DNA from: Streptomyces sp. NBC_00353
GTDB taxonomy: Bacteria; Actinomycetota; Actinomycetes; Streptomycetales; Streptomycetaceae
Assembly: GCF_036108815.1 (NCBI RefSeq)
Contig: NZ_CP107985.1
Location: forward strand, 6,445,501 to 6,509,500
Direction of reading: 5' to 3'
DNA: 64,000 nt
Shown: in pieces, positions 52,362 to 61,657 of the stretch
Layout: the number at the start of each line of letters is the position of its first letter
Position numbering within the stretch: position 1 is the stretch's first letter
Program-made: the position numbers and the translations under genes
The notes under the pieces: generated by a model
The model's input: only the letters and a program-made list of their open reading frames with translations
The model's database searches: none
What the model was told of the DNA's origin: nothing

Positions 52362-52799
52362 ATGGGTCTGCTGGGGATCAGAGGAACCGGAAGGGCAGCA
52401 AGGGCGAGCGGTGGCGGGGGGCGGCAGGCCCTGGCGCAGCTGCTCGTCCTGGCGCTGGTGAGCGCCGTCGGCCTGGTCCTCGGCGGTACCGGAGCGAGCA
52501 GCGCCGACGCCGTGTCGGCGTGCGGCGGACGACCCGCGAAGACGGTGAAGTTCGCGACCGGCGAGCTGCGCGTCTACAGGAGCCGCGGCTACGCCTGCGC
52601 GGTCACCGTCGCCAAGAAGCCGGGCAAGCGCCGCCCGATCTCCGTCCAGCTGCAGGCACGCGGTGCCCGGCCCGTCGGCGACAGCGGCAGATACACCACG
52701 CAGGCAGGCCCGGTGACGGTGCCCGCGCTGCACCGATGCATACGGGCCGCGGGCTCGGTCTCCGGGACATCGCGCTCCACGGGCTGGATCCTCTGCTGA
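52362..52799 (+). CDS. Small secreted protein, unknown function
   Basis: No family was recognised. From ATG 52362 the product has 145 residues; starts at GTG 52359 or ATG 52329 are possible. The signal segment LAQLLVLALVSAVGLVLGGTGASSADA is followed by a mature domain of about 85 residues with four Cys residues (SACGG, YACAV, HRCIR and a C-terminal WILC), likely two disulphides. The domain is basic (VAKKPGKRRP). This pattern suits a small extracellular or envelope protein. Confidence 0.55.
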   Translation: MGLLGIRGTGRAARASGGGGRQALAQLLVLALVSAVGLVLGGTGASSADAVSACGGRPAKTVKFATGELRVYRSRGYACAVTVAKKPGKRRPISVQLQARGARPVGDSGRYTTQAGPVTVPALHRCIRAAGSVSGTSRSTGWILC

Positions 52800-52894
52800 C
52801 GCCGCCTGCCTGACGCCGGGACAACAGGGTCTGGCGGGTCGGGTGTTGCCCCCGCTAGGTTCACGACGAATGTTGTGAATCAAGGGGAGGGTGT

Positions 52895-54385
52895 ATGCGC
52901 AAGGCGCTCAGAGGTTTCCTGTCGCTGGCGGTGCTCATAGGTACCGTGACTGCGACGGGTGCCTCGGTCGATGCGGCTACCGCCGCTGAACCGGCCGCGT
53001 TGGAGTCCGCCCAGGCCGCTGCGGGCAGTGACAGCGGTACGAGCACGGACATCAAGGACCGCATCCTGGCCATCCCGGGAATGAGTCTGATCGAGGAGAA
53101 GCCGTACGCGGGCTACCGCTACTTCGTCCTCAACTACACCCAGCCGATCGACCACCGGCATCCGTCCAAGGGCACGTTCCAGCAGCGGATCACCCTGCTG
53201 CACAAGGACACGTCCCGCCCGACGGTCTTCTACACCAGCGGCTACAACGTCTCCACGAACCCCAGCCGCTCCGAGCCGACCCGGATCATCGACGGCAACC
53301 AGGTCTCGCTGGAGTATCGCTTCTTCACCCCGTCCCGTCCGGCACCCGCCGACTGGTCGAAGCTCGACATCTGGCAGGCCGCCAGCGACCAGCACCGCGT
53401 CTTCACCGCGCTGAAGCAGATCTACACCAAGAACTGGCTGACCACCGGTGGCTCGAAGGGCGGCATGACCGCCACGTACTTCGAGCGCTTCTACCCCAAG
53501 GACATGGACGGCGTCGTCGCGTACGTCGCGCCGAACGACGTGGTCAACAAGGAGGACTCGGCGTACGACCGGTTCTTCGAGAAGGTCGGCACCAAGGAGT
53601 GCCGCGACCGGCTGAACGGTGTGCAGCGTGAGGCGCTGATCCGCCGTGAGCCGCTGGAGAAGAAGTACAAGGAGTACGCCGCCGAGAACGGCTACACCTT
53701 CAACACCGTCGGCTCGCTCGACAAGGCGTACGAAGCCGTCGTCATGGACTACGTCTGGGCGTTCTGGCAGTACAGCCTGCTCGCCGACTGCGATGCCATC
53801 CCGGCCGACGCCAAGACCGCCCCCGACCAGGCGATCTGGGACTCGATCGACGGCATCTCCGGCTTCTCCTTCTACACGGACCAGGGCCTGAACACGTACA
53901 CGCCGTACTACTACCAGGCGGGCACGCAGCTCGGCTCCCCGGACATCGAGCAGCCGTGGCTCGGCAACCTCAGCCGGTACGGGTACCAGCCGCCGCGCAA
54001 CTTCGTGCCGCGTGACATCTCGATGAAGTTCCAGCCGTCGGTGATGCGTGACGTCGACAGCTGGATCAAGCACCACGCCCACCACATGCTGTACGTGTAC
54101 GGGGAGAACGACCCGTGGGGCGCGGAGCGGTTCCGCCTCGGTGCGGGCGCCCGCGACAGCTACGTCTACACGGTGGCGGGCGGCAACCACGGCTCCAATG
54201 TGGCCGGTCTCGCCGCCGACGAGAAGGCGAACGCCACTGCGGCCATTCTGCGCTGGGCGGGCGTCGCCCCGGCCGCCGTGCAGTCGGACCCGGCGAAGGC
54301 GAAGCCGCTCGCTCCGTTTGACGCGCGCCTCGACAAGAAGGACCTGACGAGCGAGCGCAGGCAGGGCCCCGCGCTGCGGCCGTAA
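52895..54385 (+). CDS. Secreted S37-family (PS-10-like) peptidase
   Basis: The 496-residue protein resembles the secreted tripeptidyl/prolyl aminopeptidases of peptidase family S37 described in Streptomyces. A signal peptide ends near residue 31 (ATGASVDAATAA). The alpha/beta-hydrolase nucleophile Ser187 is in TTGGSKGGMTA, and the late Asp and His are probably in YVYGENDPWGAERF and VAGGNHGSN. The family assignment is from memory of characteristic sequence such as YFVLNYTQPIDHRHP. ATG 52895 has GGGGAGGG upstream. A terminator follows. Confidence 0.85.
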   Translation: MRKALRGFLSLAVLIGTVTATGASVDAATAAEPAALESAQAAAGSDSGTSTDIKDRILAIPGMSLIEEKPYAGYRYFVLNYTQPIDHRHPSKGTFQQRITLLHKDTSRPTVFYTSGYNVSTNPSRSEPTRIIDGNQVSLEYRFFTPSRPAPADWSKLDIWQAASDQHRVFTALKQIYTKNWLTTGGSKGGMTATYFERFYPKDMDGVVAYVAPNDVVNKEDSAYDRFFEKVGTKECRDRLNGVQREALIRREPLEKKYKEYAAENGYTFNTVGSLDKAYEAVVMDYVWAFWQYSLLADCDAIPADAKTAPDQAIWDSIDGISGFSFYTDQGLNTYTPYYYQAGTQLGSPDIEQPWLGNLSRYGYQPPRNFVPRDISMKFQPSVMRDVDSWIKHHAHHMLYVYGENDPWGAERFRLGAGARDSYVYTVAGGNHGSNVAGLAADEKANATAAILRWAGVAPAAVQSDPAKAKPLAPFDARLDKKDLTSERRQGPALRP

Positions 54386-54405
54386 CAGGCCGGCACGGCG
54401 TGATG

Positions 54406-54445
54406 AGTGCCGGGCTCGAACCCCCCACGGTTCGGGCCCGGCACT
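54406..54445. terminator. Bidirectional terminator between the S37 peptidase and GH3 genes
   Basis: A 17-bp stem (54406-54422 with 54429-54445, one G-U pair) with a 6-base loop lies between convergent genes. Confidence 0.85.
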
Positions 54446-54461
54446 TGCGCACTCCCTTCCG

Positions 54462-56291
54462 TCAGTACGTCAGCCCGTAGCCGACCGGGTACAGCACCTG
54501 CGTCGGGTCACCCGCCCGCTGGACCGGGACCGGGAGCCTGCCCTGCGGTTCGGCGCGGCCCGCGATCACCCTGGCGGCCGCCCGTAGTTCGACATCCGTC
54601 CAGGAGTAGGCGGCCAGGCTCGCCGCGTGGGCGGGCAGTTGGGCGATGTCGTACGGGTTGCGGATCGCGAGCGTGATCACCGGAACGCCGGTCGCCACGA
54701 GAGCGCCGACCAGGGTGCGCTGCGAACTGGTCGCCGACACGTTGTACGTCCCCACGATCACCGCGTCCTTGCCCTGCGCTGCCGCCACCGCCTCGGCGAT
54801 CTTCGCCTGGGAGGGTGCGGTGCCGGTGGACAGGGCGGTCGCCGCGTAACCCAGTTCGCCGAAGGCGGTGGCGAGGGTGGTGGTCGGCGGCCCGGTGGTG
54901 CCGGACGGGGAGGCCGGATCGGCGCCGACCACCAGAAGGTTCTTGTGGGAGCGGCGCGACAGCGGCAGCACCGCACCGTTGTTGGTGAGCAGGGTGGTGG
55001 TGTGCTCGGCGATGCGGTCGGCGGCGGCGAGGTGCGCCCGGGTGCCGACGGCACGGTCCACGCCGCGGTGGGTGACGAACGGGTCGTCGAACAGCCCCAG
55101 CTTCGTCTTCAGCCGCAGGATGCGCAGGATCGATTCCTCGATCCGGGCCTCACTGACCTCGCCGCTCTTCACGGCCGCGAGGAGCGCGTTCCAGGAGACA
55201 TCGAGGTTCGGCGGGTTCAGCAGCTGGTCCACGCCCGCCTGCAGGGCCAGGACGGGCACGCGTTCGTCGCCGTACTTCGTCCGCACGCCCTCCATGCCGA
55301 GCGAGTCCGTGACCACGACACCGTCGTAACCGAGCTCCTCGCGCAGGATGCCGGTGAGGATCGGCCGGGACAGCGTGGCCGGGTCCTCGGCCGGGTCGAG
55401 AGCGGGGACGACGATGTGCGCGGTCATGATCGCGTCGATGCCGGCGGCGATCGCGGCCCGGAACGGCGGGGAGTCCAGCTCGGCCCACTGCTCGCGGGTG
55501 TGGTGGATGTACGGCAGGCCGGTGTGGCTGTCGGTGTTCGTGTCACCGTGGCCGGGGAAGTGTTTGGCCGTCGAGGCGATCCCGGCGACCTGATACCCCT
55601 TCACCTGGGCGGCGACCATCGCGGCCACGGCGGGCGGATGGGCGCCGAAGGAGCGTACGCCGATGACCGGGTTGGCCGGGTTGACGTTGACATCGGCGTC
55701 CGGGGCGTAGTTCTGGTTGATGCCGATCGCGGCCAGCTCGGTGCCTGCGATCTTCCCGGCCCGGCGGGCGTCGGAGGACGAACCGCCCGCACCCAGCGCC
55801 ATCGCGCCCGGCATCAGCGTGGCGGGCTCGCCGACGCGGCAGACGATGCCGTGCTCCTGGTCGGTGGAGATGAGAAGCGGCAGGGGAGTGGGACCGGCGA
55901 GACCGGCGCGCTGGATGCCGTTGGAGAGGTCGGCGATCTGGTGCGGGTCACGGGTGTTGTGCGCCCAGGCGAAGTAGATGATGCCGCCGACGTGGTACTT
56001 GGCGATCAACTCGGCGGCGGTACGGACCCCGATCTCGGCCAGGTTGGCGTTGATGTCGGCCTGGTCGGGTTCGGTGGCGGAGTGCCCGTACACCCGCATC
56101 ACGAAGAGCTGGCCGACCTTCTCCTCCAGGCTCATCCGGGAGATGAGCTGCTTGAGGCGCTCGGTGGTGGAGGCGGAGGAGGAAGCGGAGGCGGCGGCGG
56201 CTCCGGGGGCGGAGACCGCGCCGGTCGCGGCCGCTGCGACAGTCGCGGCGGTGGCGGTGAGGAGGGTGCGTCTGGAGGTGCGGTGGTGCAC
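54462..56291 (-). CDS. Secreted GH3 beta-N-acetylglucosaminidase-like glycosidase
   Basis: The 609-residue enzyme starts at GTG 56291 after AGGAG. A twin-arginine-type signal (HHRTSRRTLLTATAATVAAA) directs export. The GH3 barrel carries the NagZ-type motif KHFPGHGDTNTDSH, which identifies N-acetylglucosaminidases, and the nucleophile Asp in VVVTDSLGMEG. A second alpha/beta sandwich domain follows from about residue 390 (LLTNNGAVLPL, LLVVGADPAS). Likely substrates are chitin- or wall-derived GlcNAc oligomers. A direct repeat in the promoter may be its operator. Confidence 0.9.
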   Translation of the reverse strand: MHHRTSRRTLLTATAATVAAAATGAVSAPGAAAASASSSASTTERLKQLISRMSLEEKVGQLFVMRVYGHSATEPDQADINANLAEIGVRTAAELIAKYHVGGIIYFAWAHNTRDPHQIADLSNGIQRAGLAGPTPLPLLISTDQEHGIVCRVGEPATLMPGAMALGAGGSSSDARRAGKIAGTELAAIGINQNYAPDADVNVNPANPVIGVRSFGAHPPAVAAMVAAQVKGYQVAGIASTAKHFPGHGDTNTDSHTGLPYIHHTREQWAELDSPPFRAAIAAGIDAIMTAHIVVPALDPAEDPATLSRPILTGILREELGYDGVVVTDSLGMEGVRTKYGDERVPVLALQAGVDQLLNPPNLDVSWNALLAAVKSGEVSEARIEESILRILRLKTKLGLFDDPFVTHRGVDRAVGTRAHLAAADRIAEHTTTLLTNNGAVLPLSRRSHKNLLVVGADPASPSGTTGPPTTTLATAFGELGYAATALSTGTAPSQAKIAEAVAAAQGKDAVIVGTYNVSATSSQRTLVGALVATGVPVITLAIRNPYDIAQLPAHAASLAAYSWTDVELRAAARVIAGRAEPQGRLPVPVQRAGDPTQVLYPVGYGLTY

Positions 56292-56330
56292 GTGAGCTCC
56301 TTCGGCCGTTCTCGGTGACGAGGGGGTGGT

Positions 56331-56374
56331 GAAAGAAACTTCCAATGGTCACGGATATCCAGAAAGTAACTACC
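56331..56374. promoter_or_regulatory. 31-bp-spaced direct repeat in the GH3 gene promoter
   Basis: GAAAGAAACTTCC (56331-56343) and GAAAGTAACTACC (56362-56374) match at 11 of 13 positions and start 31 bases apart, about three helical turns, 40-83 bases before the GH3 start. No consensus is known to me for this pair. Confidence 0.45.
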
Positions 56375-56495
56375 GGTCAAGAGGACAGCCCGAACTGGGC
56401 CCATCCGGCGAACGACGACAGGCGCGGCGCATCACGTCCCGCGCGCTGCTTTCCGCCACGCCCCTTTCCCCCGTACCCCCGCACAGGCCCGGCCC

Positions 56496-57404
56496 CTACA
56501 CCAGCCCCACCCTCGTGCCACGTCCCTGAAGGGCCGTCACCGCCGCCGTGATCGCCGGCCGCCGAGCCGCCTCCGTGCGCCACACCGCGTACAGCCTCCG
56601 AACCGGCACGGGATCGAGTCGCACCGCCACCACCCCGGCCGGCAGCGGTCCGCGCCCCAGCCGCGGGATCATCGCGACGCCGAGACCGGCGGCGAGCAGC
56701 GCCAACTGGGTGTGGTTCTCCTCCGCCTGGTGCCGGATGTCCGGCTCGTAACCCGCCGCCCGCAGCGTCCGTACGAGCCAGTCGTGGCAGACCGTCCCCG
56801 GCGGCTGGCAGATCCACCGCTCCTTCGCCAGTTCCTCGCGCCGCACCGCGTCCCGCCCGGCGAGCCGGTGGCCCTCGGGCACCAGCAGATCGCACCGGTC
56901 GTCGCCGATCACCGCCTGCGCCACGCCCTCCGGGGCAGGCAGCGGGGCGATGTCCCAGTCGTGCGCGACCGCCAGGTCGATCACGCCCTTGGCCACCAGA
57001 TCGACGGACAGATGCGGATCGACCTCGGTCAGCCGGACGTCCAGAGCAGGGTGGTCCCGCTCCAGCTCGGTCAGCACACCGGGCAGCAGCCCGCGCGCCG
57101 CGGAGGCGAAGGCGCCGATCGACAGCCGCCCGGTGGGCAGCCCCCGACGCTCCTCCAGCGTCGTCTCGGCACGCTCCACGATCGCCAGCAACTGCTGGGC
57201 GGTGGCGGCGAGATGGAGCGCCTCCTCGGTGAGCGCGACACCGCGACCGCGCCGTTCCAGCAGTGTTGTGCGGGTCTCCCGCTCCAGCTTGGTGATCTGC
57301 TGGGAGACCGCCGACGGGGTGTAGCCGAGAGCTGCCGCGGCGCCCGCGACGGAGCCGTGGACGGAGATGGCGTGCAGGGCGCGCAGTCGGGACAGATCGA
57401 GCAC
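56496..57404 (-). CDS. LysR-family transcriptional regulator
   Basis: The 302-residue protein has an N-terminal winged helix (LSRLRALHAISVHGSVAGAAAALGYTPSAVSQQITKLE, in two linked parts) and a two-lobed effector domain (GRLSIGAFASAARGLLPGVLTEL ... AGLGVAMIPRLG). GTG 57404 begins the fold. It is divergent from an EamA-type exporter with 100 bases between starts, the usual arrangement of a LysR protein and its target. The ligand is unknown. Confidence 0.9.
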   Translation of the reverse strand: MLDLSRLRALHAISVHGSVAGAAAALGYTPSAVSQQITKLERETRTTLLERRGRGVALTEEALHLAATAQQLLAIVERAETTLEERRGLPTGRLSIGAFASAARGLLPGVLTELERDHPALDVRLTEVDPHLSVDLVAKGVIDLAVAHDWDIAPLPAPEGVAQAVIGDDRCDLLVPEGHRLAGRDAVRREELAKERWICQPPGTVCHDWLVRTLRAAGYEPDIRHQAEENHTQLALLAAGLGVAMIPRLGRGPLPAGVVAVRLDPVPVRRLYAVWRTEAARRPAITAAVTALQGRGTRVGLV

Positions 57405-57504
57405 CGGAACCTCCCGGACCTTGCCGATTCATTAGCGATGCTCAATTCCACCATGAAGAAATCCGCGCTGGTGCTACATGGTCCGGGCAGGTGATCCTCG
57501 GTCC

Positions 57505-58413
57505 ATGCGTCCCCTTCACATAGCCCTGGCCGCCCTGGTGGCTGCCGTCTGGGGTGTCAATTTCGTCGTCATCGAGGTCGGTCTCGGCCACTTCCCGCCG
57601 CTGCTCTTCTCCGCCCTGCGCTTCCTGGTCGCCGCCCTGCCCGCGGTGTTCTTCGTCGGACGCCCCAAGGTCGCCTGGAAGTGGATCGTGGGCGTCGGAC
57701 TCGTCCTCGGAGTGGCGAAGTTCGGGCTGCTCTTCATCGGCATGGACCGGGGGATGCCCGCCGGGCTCTCCTCCCTGGTGCTCCAGGTCCAGGCGGTCTT
57801 CACGGCCCTGTTCGCGGCGCTGGCGCTCGGCGAACGACCGGGCAGGGTCAGGGTGCTGGGGATGGCGGTGGCCCTCGCGGGCATCGGGGCGGCGGCGGTC
57901 GACGAGGGCGCGAGCGGCCCCGTGCTCGCCTTCGTCCTGGTGATCGCGGCGGCGGCCTGCTGGGGCGTGTCCAACGTCCTGACCCGCAAGGCCGCCCCGC
58001 CGGACTCCCTCAACTTCATGGTGTGGGTCTCGACCGTGCCCGTACTGCCGCTGCTCGGCCTCTCCCTCCTCTTCGAAGGCTGGGACCGTGACGCCGACGC
58101 GCTGGCCGCGCTGGACTGGAGCGGCGTCGGCATCATCGTGTACGTCGCCTGGATCACGACGGTCTTCGGCTTCGGGGCGTGGGGCTTCCTGCTGCGTCAC
58201 TACCCGGCATCGTCCGTGGCGCCGTTCACCCTGCTCGTGCCGGTCTTCGGGATGTCATCGGCGGCGCTGCTGCTCGACGAGTCGGTGAGCCCGCTGCGGT
58301 GGTGCGCGGCGGCGCTGCTGGTGGGCGGGGTGGCGCTGACATCTCTGGCGGGGACGCGCCGGCCGCGTCCCGCGGCGACGGAGAGTGCGGAACCGCAGCC
58401 GGCGGGTGCCTGA
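57505..58413 (+). CDS. EamA-family (DMT superfamily) metabolite exporter
   Basis: The 302-residue protein has ten predicted helices in two EamA repeats: ALAALVAAVWGVNFVVIEVGL at the start and ALVIAAAACWGVSNVLTRKA-like sequence opening the second half (AFVLVIAAAACWGVSNVLTR). ATG 57505 is chosen because the first helix begins right after it. It probably exports an amino acid or related metabolite. The tail is Pro/Ala-rich. It is paired with the divergent LysR gene. Confidence 0.88.
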   Translation: MRPLHIALAALVAAVWGVNFVVIEVGLGHFPPLLFSALRFLVAALPAVFFVGRPKVAWKWIVGVGLVLGVAKFGLLFIGMDRGMPAGLSSLVLQVQAVFTALFAALALGERPGRVRVLGMAVALAGIGAAAVDEGASGPVLAFVLVIAAAACWGVSNVLTRKAAPPDSLNFMVWVSTVPVLPLLGLSLLFEGWDRDADALAALDWSGVGIIVYVAWITTVFGFGAWGFLLRHYPASSVAPFTLLVPVFGMSSAALLLDESVSPLRWCAAALLVGGVALTSLAGTRRPRPAATESAEPQPAGA

Positions 58414-58423
58414 ACCCGGGCAC

Positions 58424-59212
58424 CTACTCCTTCGGCGCGCCCAGCCGCAGCAGGTGGTCGCGTCCCGCGCTCAGCAGCCCGGGCAGGTCGGCCGCACCCG
58501 GGTGCCAGCGCTTCTCGTACTCCCAGCAGACCCAGCTGTCCGGGTCCAGGGTGTCCAGGCACGCCCGGAGCGGCAGCACCCCGGCGCCGAGGGGCAGCGG
58601 AGTGACATCGTCCGCCGACGCGATGTCCTTCACCTGTACGTATCCCAGGTGCGGGGCGAGAACCGCATGGCTCGCGGCCGGCTCCTCGCCGGCCAGCCAG
58701 GTGTGCATGATGTCCCACAGCGCACCGACCTGCCGGTGCCCGACCGTCCCCACGACACGGGCCACGGCGGCCCCGGCCCGGTGCGAGTCATGGGTCTCCA
58801 GGAGGATCCGTACGCCCAGATCGGCGGCGTACGGAGCGGCGGCGCCCAGCCGACGGGCGGCGTTCGCATCGGCCGTGTCCGGGTCCAGCCCGTCACCCCC
58901 GGGGAAGACCCGGACATTCGACGCGCCGAGATCCCGTGCCAGCTCCACCAGGCCGGCGAGCTCGTCCAGCACCGGCTGGTCGTCCCCCTCGGCGGCGACC
59001 CGGACGTACCCGGCGACGGTCAGGATCTCGACGCCGCCCCGCTTGAACTCATCGGCCACGTCGGCGCGTTCGGCCGGCGAGAGCCCCGGGTGCACCGGCT
59101 CCTCCGGGTGGGCGCGCAGCTCCACCCCCTGATAGCCGTGCTCGACGGCGAGCCGGATGACGTCGGAGACCGGCATCCCCGGCACTCCGAGGGTCGAGAA
59201 AGCGAGCTTCAC
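58424..59212 (-). CDS. Sugar phosphate isomerase/epimerase (AP-endonuclease 2 fold)
   Basis: GTG 59212 follows GGAAGG and starts a 262-residue TIM-barrel: MKLAFSTLGVPGMPVSDVIRLA, GYQGVELRAHP, VRILLETHDSH, VGALWDIMHTW and YVQVKDI carry the Glu, His and Asp positions expected for the metal site of xylose-isomerase-like proteins. It lies downstream of the LacI gene on the same strand (121-base gap) and belongs to the divergent carbohydrate locus. Exact chemistry is unknown; related proteins isomerise keto sugars or cleave 3-keto-glycosides. Confidence 0.85.
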   Translation of the reverse strand: MKLAFSTLGVPGMPVSDVIRLAVEHGYQGVELRAHPEEPVHPGLSPAERADVADEFKRGGVEILTVAGYVRVAAEGDDQPVLDELAGLVELARDLGASNVRVFPGGDGLDPDTADANAARRLGAAAPYAADLGVRILLETHDSHRAGAAVARVVGTVGHRQVGALWDIMHTWLAGEEPAASHAVLAPHLGYVQVKDIASADDVTPLPLGAGVLPLRACLDTLDPDSWVCWEYEKRWHPGAADLPGLLSAGRDHLLRLGAPKE

Positions 59213-59333
59213 GTGCGTTTTCCTTCCGTCGGTACGTGCCCCTGCGCCGTACGGACCGGACAGCGGCCCGCACATCATCGGCCCACGGCACGCAGTACGC
59301 GTACCCGCGACCCGGCGGCGGAACCCGGCCGGG

Positions 59334-60398
59334 TCACTTCCGCGGCGGCGCCGTCGACCCCCGGACCATCAGCTCCGCCGCGATCGTCGCGATGCCCCCC
59401 GGCGGCGGTGTCTCCTTGCCCATCGCCAGCCGGCCCGCCCGTGCCCCCGCCTCGAACAGCGGCAGCCGTACGGTCGTCAGCGCCGGGACCGCGTCCACCG
59501 AGAACGGCAGGTCGTCGAAGCCGGCCACGGAGATGTCCTCGGGGATGCGGAAGCCGCGGTCCCGGATCGCCGCGCTCGCGCCCAGGGCCACCGTGTCGTT
59601 GGCGGCGACGATGGCCGTCACCTCCGGATCGCGGCGCAGGAGTTCGAGCGTCGCGTCGTAACCGGACCGGCGGTCGTACGGGCCGTGCACGGTGAGGCGC
59701 TCCTCGTCGCCACCCAGCCCGGCATCCTGCATCGCCTCGCGGTGACCTTCCAGCCGGTGACGGGTCGTCGTCCGCTCCGGGGGGCCCGCGACATAGCCGA
59801 TCCGCCGGTGGCCGAGAGAGAGCAGATGCTCGGTGAGGCGCCGGCCACCGCCCTGGTTGTCGAAGGCGAGTGCCGCCACGATCGCCTCGCCCTCCGGCAG
59901 CGGGGGCCGCCCGCACAGCACCACCCGGGTTCCCGCGTCCGCGAGTTTCGCCAGCTTCGCGTTCATCGCGGCCTGGTGCGCCGGGTCCTCCACGGCGCCG
60001 CCGGTGAGGATGACGGCTGCGGCGCGCTGGCGCTGGAGCAGGGTGAGGTAGGTGAGTTCGCGTTCGGGGGAGCCGCCGGTGTTGCAGATGACGGCGAGCT
60101 TCTCGCCCCCGGCCCGCCCGGAGCCGTCGCCAGGCCCGCCGATCTCGGTCTGCGCCGCCCCGGCCATGATTCCGAAGAACGGGTCGGCGATGTCGTTGAC
60201 CAGGATGCCGACCAGGTCGGACGTGGCGGCGGCGAGCGAGCTGGCCGGTCCGTTCAGTACGTAGTCGAGGTCGTCCACCGCGCGCAGCACCCGCTCCCGG
60301 GTGGACGCCGCGACCGGGTAGTTGCCGTTGAGCACGCGGGAAACGGTGGCGGGCGACACCCGGGCGCGAGCCGCCACATCCGCCAGGGTGACTGTCAT
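59334..60398 (-). CDS. LacI-family repressor of the divergent carbohydrate locus
   Basis: The 354-residue regulator starts at ATG 60398 after GGAGGAAG. The DNA-binding head is TLADVAARARVSPATVSRVLNG with hinge LDYVLNGPASSLAAATS. The effector domain has GILVNDIADPFFGIMAGAA, AIVAANDTVALGASAAI and VAGFDDLPFSVDAVPALTTVRLP. It is divergent from the oxidoreductase gene, and a palindrome between them, AGAAAGCGCTTGCT, is typical of LacI operators. The inducer is probably the sugar or a product of the pathway. Confidence 0.92.
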   Translation of the reverse strand: MTVTLADVAARARVSPATVSRVLNGNYPVAASTRERVLRAVDDLDYVLNGPASSLAAATSDLVGILVNDIADPFFGIMAGAAQTEIGGPGDGSGRAGGEKLAVICNTGGSPERELTYLTLLQRQRAAAVILTGGAVEDPAHQAAMNAKLAKLADAGTRVVLCGRPPLPEGEAIVAALAFDNQGGGRRLTEHLLSLGHRRIGYVAGPPERTTTRHRLEGHREAMQDAGLGGDEERLTVHGPYDRRSGYDATLELLRRDPEVTAIVAANDTVALGASAAIRDRGFRIPEDISVAGFDDLPFSVDAVPALTTVRLPLFEAGARAGRLAMGKETPPPGGIATIAAELMVRGSTAPPRK

Positions 60399-60470
60399 CG
60401 CTTCCTCCGAGGGTTTTGGACCGGGCCCTCTTGTCCGGGCCGCTGTCGGCAGGCTAGCGTCATACCGCAT

Positions 60471-60484
60471 AGAAAGCGCTTGCT
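60471..60484. promoter_or_regulatory. LacI-type operator between lacI-like and oxidoreductase genes
   Basis: AGAAAGCGCTTGCT is a 14-bp palindrome with one mismatched pair and a CG centre, as in most LacI-family operators. It is 73 bases before one start and 22 bases before the other. Confidence 0.65.
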
Positions 60485-60505
60485 ACGGCTGTATGGAGGA
60501 ACTTC

Positions 60506-61657
60506 GTGACACGCAGGACAGTGCGCATCGCCATGAACGGCGTCACGGGGCGCATGGGGTACCGGCAGCACCTGGTGCGCTCGATCCTCGCGATCCGCGA
60601 GCAGGGCGGCCTCGACCTCGGCGACGGCGAGGTGCTGTGGCCCGAACCCGTCCTCGTCGGCCGCCGCGCCCACGCGCTGGAGGAACTCGCCGACCGGCAC
60701 GGTCTGACCGAGTGGTCGACCGACGTCGACGCGGTCCTCGCGGACGAGTCGATCGAGATCTACTTCGACGCCCAGGTCACCTCGGCCCGCGTCGACGCGA
60801 TCAAGAAGGCGATCGCCGCGGGCAAGCACATCTACACCGAGAAGCCCACCGCGACGGACGTCGAGGGCGCCCTGGAGCTGGCCCGCCTCGCCCGCGACGC
60901 CGGGATAAAGCACGGTGTCGTCCAGGACAAGATCTTCCTGCCGGGTCTGCTGAAGCTGAAGCGCCTCATCGACGGCGGCTTCTTCGGCGAGATCCTCTCC
61001 GTGCGCGGCGAGTTCGGCTACTGGGTCTTCGAGGGCGACTGGCAGGAGGCCCAGCGCCCGTCCTGGAACTACCGGGCCGAGGACGGCGGCGGCATCGTCG
61101 TCGACATGTTCCCGCACTGGGAGTACGTACTCCACGAGCTGTTCGGGCAGGTCAAGACCGTCCAGGCGCACGTCCAGACGCACATCCCGCAGCGCTGGGA
61201 CGAGCAGGGGAAGCCGTACGCCGCCACCGCCGACGACGCCGCCTACGGCATCTTCCAGCTGGCGAGCGGCGCCGTCGCCCAGATCAACTCCTCCTGGGCC
61301 GTGCGCGTCAACCGCGACGAGCTCGTCGAGTTCCAGGTCGACGGAACCCACGGCTCCGCCGTCGCCGGGCTCCGCAACTGCCGCGTCCAGCACCGTTCGG
61401 CCACCCCCAAGCCGGTCTGGAACCCCGATCTCCCGGTCACCGAGTCGTTCCGCGACCAGTGGCAGGAAGTCCCCGACAACGCCGTCTTCGACAACGGCTT
61501 CAAGGCCCAGTGGGAGCTCTTCCTGCGCCACATCGTGCTCGACGAGCCGTACACCTGGGACCTCATGGCCGGCGCCCGAGGCGTGCAGCTCGCCGAGCTC
61601 GGGCTCAAGTCCTCCGCCGAGGGCCGGCGCCTCGACGTACCGGAGCTGACGCTGTGA
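60506..61657 (+). CDS. Gfo/Idh/MocA-family NAD(P)-dependent oxidoreductase
   Basis: The 383-residue enzyme starts at GTG 60506 after GGAGGA. The Rossmann part has IAMNGVTGRMGYRQH and the catalytic Lys113 in HIYTEKPTATD. The substrate-binding half includes DGGGIVVDMFPHWEYVL, with Asp and His in the usual catalytic positions. Such enzymes oxidise a sugar or inositol hydroxyl, often to a 3-keto sugar. Its stop overlaps the DUF993 gene start (GTGA), so it opens a coupled three-gene set. Confidence 0.9.
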   Translation: MTRRTVRIAMNGVTGRMGYRQHLVRSILAIREQGGLDLGDGEVLWPEPVLVGRRAHALEELADRHGLTEWSTDVDAVLADESIEIYFDAQVTSARVDAIKKAIAAGKHIYTEKPTATDVEGALELARLARDAGIKHGVVQDKIFLPGLLKLKRLIDGGFFGEILSVRGEFGYWVFEGDWQEAQRPSWNYRAEDGGGIVVDMFPHWEYVLHELFGQVKTVQAHVQTHIPQRWDEQGKPYAATADDAAYGIFQLASGAVAQINSSWAVRVNRDELVEFQVDGTHGSAVAGLRNCRVQHRSATPKPVWNPDLPVTESFRDQWQEVPDNAVFDNGFKAQWELFLRHIVLDEPYTWDLMAGARGVQLAELGLKSSAEGRRLDVPELTL

